From Kibdelosporangium banguiense (GTDB lineage: Bacteria > Actinomycetota > Actinomycetes > Mycobacteriales > Pseudonocardiaceae), in contig NZ_JAGINW010000001.1 in assembly GCF_017876405.1 (NCBI RefSeq), forward strand, positions 2,431,203 to 2,495,202: 64,000 nucleotides of DNA, written 5' to 3'. Positions within the stretch are counted from its first letter, which is position 1. Each line of letters starts with the position of its first letter. Under the pieces are notes generated by a model, which did no database searches, had not been told where the DNA came from, and saw only the letters and a program-made list of their open reading frames with translations. The translations under genes were made by a program, and so were the position numbers. This document shows positions 45,151-53,648 of this stretch, piece by piece.

Positions 45151-46023
45151 GTGGTGGGGATTGAGACCGACGACGGGGTGTTTCTGCACGTAGAAGAGGC
45201 TGGGTCGGGGTTTCCTCTGCTGTTCGTGCATGAGTTCGCGGGGGATCACCGGAGCTGGGAGCCTCAGGTCCGGTACTTCTCGAACACTCATCGATGCATT
45301 ACCTACTCGGCGCGTGGCTATCCGCCCTCGGATGTGCCGACTGATCCTGCGGCGTATTCGCAGCAGCGTGCGGTCAAGGACGCGATCTCTGTTCTCGATG
45401 CCCTGAAGGTTGAGAAGGCCCATGTTGTGGGGCTGTCGATGGGTGGTTTCACTACGTTGCACCTGGTCCTCAACCACCCGGACCGGGTTGCCTCTGCGGT
45501 TGTCGCGGGTGCGGGTTACGGAGCGCAGCCCGAAAGGCAGGAAGGGTTTCGCGCGGAGTGTCACGCGACTGCGGACAGCTTTGAGCACAAGGGTGCTGCC
45601 GAGGTGGCGAAGTCGTACGCCGTCGGGCCTGCGCGTGTGCAGTTCCAGAACAAGAATCCGCGTGGTTGGGCCGAATTTGCTGAGGGGTTGGCTCAGCATT
45701 CGTCGCTTGGCTCGGCGCTGACTATGCGGGGTGTGCAGGCTTCGCGGCCTTCGTTGTATGCGCTTCGGGATGAGCTTGCGAAGGTTGAGACGCCGGTGCT
45801 GATTGTGGTCGGCGATGAGGATGAGGGCTGTCTGGAGCCGGATCTCATGCTCAAACGCACTATCCCGACGTCTGGGCTGGCTGTTCTGCCGCAGACTGGG
45901 CATACCGCGAATCTTGAGGAGCCGGACCTGTTCAACGCCGTTGTCGACAGGTTCATCTCGGCTGTGGACCGTGGCTCGTGGCGCCGCCGCGACCCGCGGT
46001 CACTTAGCGGCGCCACCATGTAG
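45151..46023 (+). CDS. alpha/beta hydrolase of the catabolic island
   Basis: A 290-residue cytoplasmic alpha/beta hydrolase. Nucleophile elbow GLSMGG, oxyanion-side motif FVHEFAGDHRSWEPQ in place of HG, acidic residue in VVGDEDEG and catalytic His in PQTGHTANLE. It resembles enol-lactone or C-C bond hydrolases of catabolic pathways. GTG at 45151 is chosen because GGAGGG lies 6 bases upstream; the frame extends to 45124 through the operators. Operators identical to those of the island tie it to the pathway. The 3' end overlaps the convergent CDF gene by 24 bases. Confidence 0.86.
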   Translation: MVGIETDDGVFLHVEEAGSGFPLLFVHEFAGDHRSWEPQVRYFSNTHRCITYSARGYPPSDVPTDPAAYSQQRAVKDAISVLDALKVEKAHVVGLSMGGFTTLHLVLNHPDRVASAVVAGAGYGAQPERQEGFRAECHATADSFEHKGAAEVAKSYAVGPARVQFQNKNPRGWAEFAEGLAQHSSLGSALTMRGVQASRPSLYALRDELAKVETPVLIVVGDEDEGCLEPDLMLKRTIPTSGLAVLPQTGHTANLEEPDLFNAVVDRFISAVDRGSWRRRDPRSLSGATM

Positions 46024-47001
46024 CTCGGTTCCGTAGCGGGCCAGGACTTTGGCGCGCAGCTCAGGATCGTTGCGGGGCACGGGTTCCAGGAAGATCTCGG
46101 ACAGTTCCGGGAACTCGGCCCGCAGTTCGCCGTCGATCCGGACGCATGCGCGTTCCAGGTCGGCTGCGCCCAGCGAGTCGTCGAAGTCCAGCCGGGCGCA
46201 CACCAGCACGCTGTCGGTTCCAGTGGTCATCGTCAGCAGATCGACCACGGCCTCGACTTCGGGCGCTTCGCGCAATCGCTTGCCGATCCCGCGAACCAGG
46301 ACTGGGTCGGCCTGACGGCCGATCAGCAGCCCGAGGTTGGTCCTGCACAGCAGGTACGCCACGCCAGCCAGCAACAGCCCGATCATCAGCGACGCGATGC
46401 CGTCCGCGAGCTGCGACCCGGTGAGCTGGTGCAGGCCGATGCCCGCGAACGCGATCAACAGTCCCAGCAGCGCCGCACTGTCTTCGAACAACACGGTCTT
46501 GGACGTCGGATCGTCGCTGTGGCGCAGGTATTCCACGATTGTCCGGCTCTCGGCGCGGGCCTCCCGGCGCGTCTGGCGGACCGCCTGCGCCCACGAGACC
46601 GACTCCAACGCGAACGCGATCGCCAGCACGATGTAGGCGACTATCGGCGACTCCTGCTCGACCGGTTCGCCGAAAATCGCGCTGAATCCCTCGTAGAACG
46701 AGAACACCGCGCCCGACACGAAGATCGACACCGCCGCCAGCAACGACCAGAAGTACCGCTCTTTGCCGTAGCCGAAGGGATGCGCGCGATCGGCCGGACG
46801 CTCCGAGCGGCGCAAAGCGGTCAGCAGCAACGCCTCGGTGAACGTGTCCGCGACCGAGTGCGCCGCCTCGGCGAGCATCGCGGCCGAGCCGGTGATCAGC
46901 CCGGCGATCAGTTTCATGGCCGCGATCGCCAGGTTGACCAGCAGCGCCAGGACGACGGTGAGGGTGCTCTCGCCGCCCGGTTTCTCCTCGGGTGAGCTCA
47001 C
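46000..47001 (-). CDS. cation diffusion facilitator (CDF) transporter
   Basis: A 333-residue membrane efflux protein for divalent metals such as Zn, Fe, Mn or Co. Six transmembrane helices. The metal-site residues are visible in AEAAHSVADTFTEALL (helix 2, His/Asp pair) and LFEDSAALLGLLIAFAG (helix 5; Glu-Asp with Asp, no His). The C-terminal cytoplasmic domain (LTMTTGTDSVLVCARLDFDD) is present. The frame is open further upstream as a shadow. GTG at 47001 is chosen because it overlaps the reductase stop as GTGA, so the two are co-translated. Confidence 0.88.
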   Translation of the reverse strand: MSSPEEKPGGESTLTVVLALLVNLAIAAMKLIAGLITGSAAMLAEAAHSVADTFTEALLLTALRRSERPADRAHPFGYGKERYFWSLLAAVSIFVSGAVFSFYEGFSAIFGEPVEQESPIVAYIVLAIAFALESVSWAQAVRQTRREARAESRTIVEYLRHSDDPTSKTVLFEDSAALLGLLIAFAGIGLHQLTGSQLADGIASLMIGLLLAGVAYLLCRTNLGLLIGRQADPVLVRGIGKRLREAPEVEAVVDLLTMTTGTDSVLVCARLDFDDSLGAADLERACVRIDGELRAEFPELSEIFLEPVPRNDPELRAKVLARYGTELHGGAAK

Positions 47002-48365
47002 AGTTCGGCCAGCGCGGAGCCGATCGCACGGTGGAACGTCGGGTACGCCAGGATCATGCCCTTCAGTGTGCTCGTGGGGACCTGTGCGTGCACGGCGACC
47101 AGAAGCGCGCCAAGGATTTCCCCGGCGCCGGGCCCCACGGCCGACGCTCCGACCAGGACACCGCGGTCGGCGTCCTCCACCAGTTTGATCAACCCGTCGT
47201 TGCCGAGCTTGTGGATGTATCCCCTGGACGAGTCGGGCAGTTTGGTCAGGCCGACGCGGACGTTGATGCCCTGTTTCTCGGCCTCGGCCTGCGTCAGACC
47301 GACCGACGCGACCTCGGGATCGGTGAACGTGGCGTGCGGAACCGCGTGGTACTGGGCCTGCGGGCCGTCCTCCCCGAGGATGTCGGCTGCCGCGATGTCC
47401 GCGTGGTACATCGACATGTGCGTGAACGCACCCTTGCCGACGATGTCGCCGATCGCCCACACCTTGTCCGCCGCGCGCATCCGTTCGTCGACGTTGATGA
47501 CCCTGCCGTCGTCGGGGATGCCGGCGGCCTTCACACCGAGCGCGCTCAGGTCCGTGGTTCGGCCCGTCGCAACCAGAAGCTGTTCCGCGGTAAGCGTTTC
47601 GTCGCCGACCTGGAGGTGGAAGTTGGTGCCGTCGTACTCCACTTTGGTCGCGCGTGAACCCGTGACCACGCGGATGCCCTCGCGCTCGAACACCTCGCGG
47701 AGCAGGTCGCTCGACTCGGGCTCGTCGTTCGGCAACAACCGCGGTCCGGACTGGACAAGCGTCACCGAAGCGCCGAACCGGGAGAAGACCTGCGCGAACT
47801 CGCAGCCGACCGGCCCGCCGCCCAGCACGATCAGCGACGACGGCACAGTCTCGGTGGCGACCGCCTCCCTGTTTGTCCACAATGGAGTATCGGTCAGCCC
47901 GTCGATCGGCGGGATCGCCGGATCGGTCCCCGGGTTGAGCACCACGCCCTTGCGAACGCGGAACACCTTGTCGCCGTCCGAAGTGGAGACAGTGACCTCG
48001 TCCGCGCCGGTGATCTTGCCCCAGCCGCGCTCGAACCTCGCCCCGGAGGCGAGCAGCCGGTCCACTGCCACCTGGTCGTTCCAGTTGTCCGTGGCGTCGT
48101 GACGGACCCGTGCCGCGACCGGCGCCCAGTCGGGCTTGATCTGCACGGACCCGGCCAGCTCGTTCGCGCGGCGTGCCTCAGCCAGGGCGTCCGCTGCCCG
48201 GATCATCATCTTTGTCGGAATGCAGGCGTAGTACGGACATTCGCCGCCGACCAGCCGGGCGTCCACGCCGACAACCGACAGTCCGGCCCTGGCGAGCCGG
48301 GCGGCGATTGCCTCACCGCCCGGACCCAACCCGATGACGACGACGTCCACATCCTCAACAGTCAT
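46998..48365 (-). CDS. pyridine nucleotide-disulfide oxidoreductase (dihydrolipoyl dehydrogenase/MerA-like)
   Basis: A 455-residue flavoprotein disulfide reductase. FAD motif VVIGLGPGGEAIAARLA, redox-active pair GGECPYYACIPTK (C-x4-C), NAD(P) motif VLGGGPVGCEFAQVFSRFG, and FAD GD motif VWAIGDIVG. The usual catalytic His-x-His-Pro-Thr near the C-terminus reads LAYPTFHRAIG, lacking the active-site His, so it is probably not a lipoamide dehydrogenase. ATG at 48365 with GGGGTGTGGCC upstream is preferred over GTG at 48371. Coupled to the CDF gene, suggesting a shared metal or redox function (inference). Confidence 0.87.
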   Translation of the reverse strand: MTVEDVDVVVIGLGPGGEAIAARLARAGLSVVGVDARLVGGECPYYACIPTKMMIRAADALAEARRANELAGSVQIKPDWAPVAARVRHDATDNWNDQVAVDRLLASGARFERGWGKITGADEVTVSTSDGDKVFRVRKGVVLNPGTDPAIPPIDGLTDTPLWTNREAVATETVPSSLIVLGGGPVGCEFAQVFSRFGASVTLVQSGPRLLPNDEPESSDLLREVFEREGIRVVTGSRATKVEYDGTNFHLQVGDETLTAEQLLVATGRTTDLSALGVKAAGIPDDGRVINVDERMRAADKVWAIGDIVGKGAFTHMSMYHADIAAADILGEDGPQAQYHAVPHATFTDPEVASVGLTQAEAEKQGINVRVGLTKLPDSSRGYIHKLGNDGLIKLVEDADRGVLVGASAVGPGAGEILGALLVAVHAQVPTSTLKGMILAYPTFHRAIGSALAEL

Positions 48366-48515
48366 GGCCACACCCCACCACGAATGCGGCCTCAGCGCGA
48401 CTAGCGCTTCACGGCGAGAATCTGCATATCGGCTGCCCGCGCCGGCGGCCTTGCTTCTCAGGGCCCGCTGTCACCCGGTTTCCTGCAGATCCAGCAGCTC
48501 AATACCCGCGCTCGA

Positions 48516-50690
48516 TCAGGTGGAAGGTGCGTTCTCCCTGGTCGGCTCGGGTTTCGGCTGGCCGCGTTTCACCGCTGTCAGCAGCAGCTGCGACACGTCC
48601 ACGACCTCGATGCTCTCCTTGGCGGTGCCGTCGCTCTTGCGCTGGGTGAGGCCGTCGTTGAGCATCACGCGGCAGAACGGGCAGCCGGTGGCGATCTTCG
48701 TGGGCGCCGTGCCGAGGGCCTCGTCCACGCGCTCGACGTTGATCCGCTTGCCGATTCGCTCTTCCATCCACATCCGGGCGCCGCCGGCACCGCAGCACAT
48801 CGACTTGTCGCCGTGGCGCGGCATTTCCCGCATGGACACGCCCGAAGCGCCGATCAGCTCACGGGGTGCCTCGTAGACCTGGTTGTGGCGGCCCAGGTAG
48901 CACGGGTCGTGGTAGGTCACGTCCTCGGCGATCGGGGCGACCGGCACCAGCTTGCGTTCGCGCACCAGGCGGTTGAGCAACTGGGTGTGGTGCACGACCT
49001 CGAACTGGCCGCCCAGCTCCGGGTACTCGTTGCCGAGGGTGTTGAAGCAGTGCGCACAGGTGGCGACGATCTTCTTGACCTTGCGGCCTTCGAAGACCCC
49101 GTTGAGGACCTCGACGTTCTGCTGGGCCAGCATCTGGAAGAGGAACTCGTTGCCCGCCCGCCGGGCCGGGTCGCCGGTGCAGGCTTCCTCTGAGCCCAGC
49201 ACCACGTACTTCACGCCCGCGATGTGCAGCAGTTCCGCCACCGCGCGGGTGGTCTTCTTGGCCTTGTCCTCGAACGCGCCCGCGCAGCCGACCCAGAACA
49301 GGTACTCGAAGTCCGCCGAGCCGTCGTAGACCGGGACCTCGAAGTCCAGGTCCTCGGTCCAGGCCAGCCGGTCGCCGGCGTTCTGGCCCCAGGGATTGCC
49401 CTTGTTCTCCAGGTTCTTGAACATGCCGTTGAGCTCGGCCGGGAAGTTCGACTCGATCATCACCTGGTAGCGGCGCATGTCGACGATGTGGTCCACGTGC
49501 TCGATGTCCACCGGGCACTGCTCGACGCAGGCGCCACAGGTGGTGCACGACCACAGTGCGTCCGGGTCGATCACGTCGCCGATCAGGGCCTTCTCCGACT
49601 CCGCCAGTGCGAGGACGTCGATCCCGGCGTGCGAGTCCAGGCCGATCTCGTCGCCTGCCATGTCCCGGCGGCCACCGGCCAGCAGGTACGGCGCTTTGGC
49701 GTAGGCGTGGTCGCGCAGTTGGGTGATGACCATCTTGGGGGACAACGGCTTCTCGGTGTTCCACGCCGGGCACTGCGACTGGCAGCGGCCGCATTCGGTG
49801 CACGTGGTGAAGTCCAGCCAGCCCTTCCAGGAGAAGTCCTCGACCTTGCCTGCGCCGAAGACGTCCTTCTCGGGGTCGGCCTCCTCGAAGTCCAGCGGCT
49901 TGCCGCCGCTCATCATCGGCTTCAACGCGCCGAGCGCGGTGCCCTCGTTGCGCTTGAAGTAGATGTTGAAGAACGCGGTGAACCGGTGCCACGCCACGCC
50001 CATGGTGGTGTTCAGCGAGATCACGATCAGCCAGATCATCGCGCTGAAGATCTTCATCGCGGCGAACACCGAGACCAGCGCGGGTTCGGCGGGCAGCAGC
50101 GAGCCGATCAGCTTGGACACCGGCGCCGACCACGTCGGCACGTCGAAGTAGCCCGCGGCGTACTTGGCGGCACGGATGCCCATCACGCCAAGGCCTTCGA
50201 TCAGCACGATCGCCTCGACGAAGTACGCCCGGCCCATCCGCGAGCCGGTGAACCGCGACTTGCGGCCCTTGAAACGCGGGTGGTTGCTCAGCCGGATGTA
50301 GACCAGGCCGAGGATGCCCAGGACGGTCGAGATGCCGAGCAGCTCGACGAACAGGTTGTACGGTCCCCAGTGCCCGATCACGGGCAGGTCCCAGCTGGGC
50401 ACGAACACCTCGCCGTACGCGGCGACGACGCTCAGGATCAGCCCGCCGAACCCGGCCATCACGAACCAGTGCAGCACCCCGACGTGGCTCCACTTGAGCA
50501 TCCGGGTGTGCCCCAGGACCTCTTTGAGCATGGTCCCCAGCCGACGGCCGAAGGGGCCGTTGCGCGTCGAGTCCGGCTGCCCGAGCCGGATCGTGGCCAG
50601 CATCTTGCGCACCGTCATGGTCGTCATGACGACCGCGACCGCGGTCAGCAGTGCGCAGACGATCCCGAGGATCAGCCCCAAAGCTGTCAT
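48516..50690 (-). CDS. etfD: EtfD-type membrane (Fe-S) oxidoreductase, ETF dehydrogenase
   Basis: A 724-residue protein. The N-terminal part has about six transmembrane helices of a NarI/heme-binding type (TMVRK..., MLKWSHVGVLHWFVMAGFGG). Two [4Fe-4S] ferredoxin motifs follow (CTECGRCQSQCP, CTTCGACVEQCP), then two cysteine-rich CCG domains (VGCAGAFED, CCGAGGARMW). It is homologous to mycobacterial Rv0338c, named EtfD, which takes electrons from ETF of acyl-CoA dehydrogenases into the membrane quinone pool. The promoter contains a perfect GTTACT-N4-AGTAAC palindrome also found before fadE5, linking the two steps. Confidence 0.9.
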   Translation of the reverse strand: MTALGLILGIVCALLTAVAVVMTTMTVRKMLATIRLGQPDSTRNGPFGRRLGTMLKEVLGHTRMLKWSHVGVLHWFVMAGFGGLILSVVAAYGEVFVPSWDLPVIGHWGPYNLFVELLGISTVLGILGLVYIRLSNHPRFKGRKSRFTGSRMGRAYFVEAIVLIEGLGVMGIRAAKYAAGYFDVPTWSAPVSKLIGSLLPAEPALVSVFAAMKIFSAMIWLIVISLNTTMGVAWHRFTAFFNIYFKRNEGTALGALKPMMSGGKPLDFEEADPEKDVFGAGKVEDFSWKGWLDFTTCTECGRCQSQCPAWNTEKPLSPKMVITQLRDHAYAKAPYLLAGGRRDMAGDEIGLDSHAGIDVLALAESEKALIGDVIDPDALWSCTTCGACVEQCPVDIEHVDHIVDMRRYQVMIESNFPAELNGMFKNLENKGNPWGQNAGDRLAWTEDLDFEVPVYDGSADFEYLFWVGCAGAFEDKAKKTTRAVAELLHIAGVKYVVLGSEEACTGDPARRAGNEFLFQMLAQQNVEVLNGVFEGRKVKKIVATCAHCFNTLGNEYPELGGQFEVVHHTQLLNRLVRERKLVPVAPIAEDVTYHDPCYLGRHNQVYEAPRELIGASGVSMREMPRHGDKSMCCGAGGARMWMEERIGKRINVERVDEALGTAPTKIATGCPFCRVMLNDGLTQRKSDGTAKESIEVVDVSQLLLTAVKRGQPKPEPTRENAPST

Positions 50691-50700
50691 GGCGGGGACG

Positions 50701-50725
50701 GTAACCGAAGTTACTCGTCAGTAAC
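50701..50725 (-). promoter_or_regulatory. palindromic operator upstream of etfD, shared with fadE5
   Basis: GTTACTCGTCAGTAAC (50710-50725) is a perfect 6-bp-arm palindrome with N4 spacer. It is preceded by an overlapping GTAAC-CGAA-GTTAC repeat (50701-50714). The motif matches the two sites before fadE5. It sits 11-35 bases upstream of the ATG. Confidence 0.68.
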
Positions 50726-50766
50726 CAGTCCAGCGTGATCTGGATCGCGCAAATTGGCAAACTATT

Positions 50767-50780
50767 GGGACGATAGTCCC
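50767..50780 (+). promoter_or_regulatory. inverted repeat operator before SMR efflux gene
   Basis: GGGAC-GATA-GTCCC is a perfect 5-bp-arm inverted repeat 25 bases before the SMR start and just before TAAACT (50792-50797). It is probably bound by the TetR regulator encoded downstream. Confidence 0.5.
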
Positions 50781-50804
50781 GTTAACTCGGCTAAACTGGC
50801 CAGC

Positions 50805-51131
50805 ATGCACCCCTACCTGCTATTGAGCATCGCGATTGTGGGCGAGGTGTCGGCGACGACGGCCCTGAAGCTGTCGGAGAACTTCTCGAGACTCGTGCCG
50901 AGCGTCGTCGTGGTCGTCGGCTACGTCGTCGCCTTCGGCGTGCTGAGCAAGCTGCTCAAGGACGGATTCCCGGTCGGCGTCGCGTACGCGATCTGGGCCG
51001 CCGCGGGTATCGCCGCGGTCGCCTTGATCGGGGCGTTGTTCCTGGGCGAACCGATCAACTGGACGATGGCCGGCGGCCTGCTGCTGGTGATCGGCGGCGT
51101 CGTGATGCTCGAACTCGGCAGGGCGCACTGA
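50805..51131 (+). CDS. small multidrug resistance (SMR) family efflux protein
   Basis: A 108-residue four-helix SMR/EmrE-like transporter. Conserved: the essential Glu in SIAIVGEVSATTALKLSENF (helix 1), the central YAIWAAAGIAAVALIGALFLGE and the glycine-rich helix 4. It exports cationic drugs or dyes as an antiparallel dimer. ATG at 50805 is chosen; TAAACT lies 7 bases upstream, so it may be leaderless. The TetR gene follows with a 1-base gap and probably represses the pair. Confidence 0.92.
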   Translation: MHPYLLLSIAIVGEVSATTALKLSENFSRLVPSVVVVVGYVVAFGVLSKLLKDGFPVGVAYAIWAAAGIAAVALIGALFLGEPINWTMAGGLLLVIGGVVMLELGRAH

Positions 51132-51132
51132 G

Positions 51133-51702
51133 GTGATCGGACAGCAGGTCGACGGCCGCAAAGCCCGGGGTGACAAGCGGCGGCAGGATCTCATCGCGGC
51201 GACGCTGCGCGTGATCGAGCGCGACGGCGTGGCCGGGGTGACGCACCGGACCGTCGCGAAAGAGGCCGGGGTGCCCACGACGTCGACGACGTACCACTTC
51301 GCAAGCCTGGAAGACCTGCTCGTCGCCACGCTCACAGCGTGCGCGGACAGTTTCGCCTTCGCGGTACGGGATCTGGTGGAGCGGGCCCGGATCAGGGGAA
51401 GTCAGGGTGCCCGCGAGGTCGCCGAGATGATCGTGGAGTCGCTCGGCCCACAGCGCGGCCGGACCATGGCCGAGTACGAGCTGTACCTGTTCGCGGCCCG
51501 TCGTCCGGCGCTGCGCCCGGCCGCGCGCCTGTGGCTTGACGTGCTGACAAGCCTTGTCCAGCACGACGACGAGGTCGCGTTCCGGGCTTTCCTGGCCGGC
51601 ATGGACGGCCTGCTGATGCAGGGCCTGATCGACGACGAGCCGCCGACCGTGGCGGAGCTCGAACCGGTGATCGCCTACCTCATGCGACCCTCAAAACCCT
51701 GA
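51133..51702 (+). CDS. TetR family regulator of SMR efflux gene
   Basis: A 189-residue TetR repressor. HTH region GVTHRTVAKEAGVPTTSTTYHFASLEDLL is canonical, with a Thr/Ser-rich recognition helix. The GTG start lies one base after the SMR stop, so it is co-transcribed with the pump, and the GGGAC-N4-GTCCC repeat upstream of the pump is its likely operator. Confidence 0.9.
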   Translation: MIGQQVDGRKARGDKRRQDLIAATLRVIERDGVAGVTHRTVAKEAGVPTTSTTYHFASLEDLLVATLTACADSFAFAVRDLVERARIRGSQGAREVAEMIVESLGPQRGRTMAEYELYLFAARRPALRPAARLWLDVLTSLVQHDDEVAFRAFLAGMDGLLMQGLIDDEPPTVAELEPVIAYLMRPSKP

Positions 51703-51764
51703 TCTTGATCACCCAGGGCTGTGCCCGGATGGCGTGCGGCCTGGAAACCGAAAAGCTTTGCGGC

Positions 51765-52880
51765 ATGAGGAAAACCATCATCGCGACGATGACCGCGGCC
51801 GCTGTTGCCCTGACCGCGATCCCTGCGAACGCCGCGACTGTGCCGCCGGTCAACGAGGACGCCCTGAAAGCCGCGATCTCCGGTTTACCCAGCCCGGACA
51901 CCACAGGTGCACTCGTCCGGATCACTGGCTCCGGTGGCCAGTGGAGCGGTGTGTCAGGCGTCTCCGACATCACCACGAACGCGCCGGTGAACCCGAACGG
52001 CTCGTTCCGGATCGGCAGTGTCACCAAGGTCTTCACCGCCGTGCTGGTCCTGCGACTGGCCCAGGAGCGCAAGATCGACCTCAACCAGCCGGTCCAGCGC
52101 TACCTGCCGGGCGTGCTGCCCGCGGACTACCCGCCGATCCCGGTGTACACGCTGCTGGACCACACCTCCGGCCTGCCGCACATCGACATCCCGGAAATGG
52201 CCGACCCACAGTGGGTGTCCGACCACCGGTTCGACAGTTGGAGCCCCAGTCAGGTGCTGGCCACCGCCACCAAGCACCCGCACGAGTTCACGCCCGGCAG
52301 CGCGCAGAAGTACAGCAACACCAGCTACATCGTGGCCGGCCTGCTCGTCGAGAAGGTGACCGGACACTCGTACGCGAGGGCTGTGCGTGAGCGCATCACA
52401 GACCCGCTGGGCCTGTGCCACACCTACTACCCCGGCAACGACCCCCGGTTGCCGAACCCCGCGGCGCGCGGCTACGTCACCGTGAACGGCAAGCTCGTCG
52501 ACATGACCGAGATGAACCAGTCGATCCCGTGGGCGGCCGGCGGCATCATCTCGACGGCTGAGGAACTCGACAAGTTCATCACGGCCCTGTTGGGTGGCAG
52601 GCTGCTTGGCCCGGCCATGATGGACCGGCTGTTCACAGTCCCGAATGTCGAGACGGTCAACAACGGCGGTCCGGCCATGTACAGCCAGGGCCTGCAGACC
52701 ATCACGCTTAACGGCGTGACGATGTGGGGCAAGACCGGCAGCCGTTACGGCTACTCCAGCGGTGTGTTCGCCACGCGTGACCTGGCACGAAAGGCCGTCT
52801 ACTCGGTGAACGCGACCACCAAGTCGACCGAGGGCCAGCCCAAGATCGTGCTCAGGATCGCCGACGCGGCCACTCGCTGA
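51765..52880 (+). CDS. exported serine hydrolase (beta-lactamase/D-Ala-D-Ala carboxypeptidase fold)
   Basis: About 371 residues. A Sec signal peptide (MRKTIIATMTAAAVALTAIPANA) ends near residue 23. Class C-type motifs: SxxK as SVTK in FRIGSVTKVFTAV, YxN as YSNTSY, the HTSGLP loop, and the KTG box WGKTGSRYG. Length and motifs fit a D-alanyl-D-alanine carboxypeptidase or esterase of the beta-lactamase superfamily. It is more likely a cell-wall or peptide enzyme than a drug-resistance beta-lactamase. The frame extends upstream to 51705; ATG at 51765 is chosen because it begins the signal peptide. Confidence 0.9.
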   Translation: MRKTIIATMTAAAVALTAIPANAATVPPVNEDALKAAISGLPSPDTTGALVRITGSGGQWSGVSGVSDITTNAPVNPNGSFRIGSVTKVFTAVLVLRLAQERKIDLNQPVQRYLPGVLPADYPPIPVYTLLDHTSGLPHIDIPEMADPQWVSDHRFDSWSPSQVLATATKHPHEFTPGSAQKYSNTSYIVAGLLVEKVTGHSYARAVRERITDPLGLCHTYYPGNDPRLPNPAARGYVTVNGKLVDMTEMNQSIPWAAGGIISTAEELDKFITALLGGRLLGPAMMDRLFTVPNVETVNNGGPAMYSQGLQTITLNGVTMWGKTGSRYGYSSGVFATRDLARKAVYSVNATTKSTEGQPKIVLRIADAATR

Positions 52881-52922
52881 GATCAGCCGGATTCCTCCAG
52901 GGCCGGTAGTTTCGCTTAGGTG

Positions 52923-53648
52923 ATGGGACTGCCGGATGCGATCAAAGCCCTGCTGTTCGATCTCGACGGAGTGCTCACCGGCACCGCCGAGTTGCACCGG
53001 CAGGCCTGGAAACGGACTTTCGACGATTTCCTCACCCATCGGGACGGGCCGGGTTTCCGGCCCTTCACCGATCGGGACTACCTGGATCATGTGGATGGCC
53101 GGCCGCGCGCCGACGGGGTACGCACGTTCCTCGAGTCGCGCGGCATTCATCTGCCCGAGGGCAATCCGGACGATCCGCCCGGCGAGGGAACGATCAACGG
53201 CGTCGGCAACCGGAAGAACGAGCTGCTGCTGTCGATCATTCAGAACGAGGGCGTCCGGCCGTATCCCGGGTCGAGGCGTTACCTCGAGGCCGCACGGGAC
53301 GCCGGGTTCAAGATCGGTGTGGTGACCTCGTCGGCCAACGGCGCCGCAGTACTGGAAGCAGCGGACCTGACCCAGTTCGTCGAAGCCAGGGTGGACGGCC
53401 TGACGATCACCTCCCAGGGGCTGCGCGGCAAGCCGGCGCCGGACTCGTTCCTGGCCGGTGCCAAGGCTTTGGGCGTGTCACCGGCCGAGGCCGCGGTGTT
53501 CGAGGACGCGTTGTCCGGCGTACAGGCCGGGCGTGCGGGTAACTTCGGGTTCGTGGTCGGTGTGGACCGCGCGAACCAGGCCGATGCCCTGCGGGAGCAC
53601 GGCGCGGACGCCGTCGTTGAAGACCTCGCCGAACTGCTGGAGCCGTGA
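52923..53648 (+). CDS. HAD-superfamily beta-phosphoglucomutase-like protein
   Basis: A 241-residue HAD enzyme. Motif I LLFDLDGVLTGTAELH (Asp nucleophile and second Asp), motif II VVTSSANG, Lys region GKPAPDSFL, and motif IV FEDALSGVQAG. The cap and HADs spacing match beta-phosphoglucomutases, which convert beta-glucose 1-phosphate to glucose 6-phosphate. The stop overlaps the GH65 start (TGATG). This matches the mycobacterial pair Rv3400-Rv3401 and suggests processing of the GH65 product. Confidence 0.88.
   Translation: MGLPDAIKALLFDLDGVLTGTAELHRQAWKRTFDDFLTHRDGPGFRPFTDRDYLDHVDGRPRADGVRTFLESRGIHLPEGNPDDPPGEGTINGVGNRKNELLLSIIQNEGVRPYPGSRRYLEAARDAGFKIGVVTSSANGAAVLEAADLTQFVEARVDGLTITSQGLRGKPAPDSFLAGAKALGVSPAEAAVFEDALSGVQAGRAGNFGFVVGVDRANQADALREHGADAVVEDLAELLEP

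Noticed and set aside
47002..47880. Upstream extension of the CDF reading frame
   Set aside because: It runs antiparallel in frame through the reductase gene; GTG at 47001 overlapping the reductase stop is a better start.
49224..50738. 504-codon plus-strand frame opposite etfD
   Set aside because: Antisense shadow rich in His/Gln/Arg; etfD motifs are unambiguous on the other strand.
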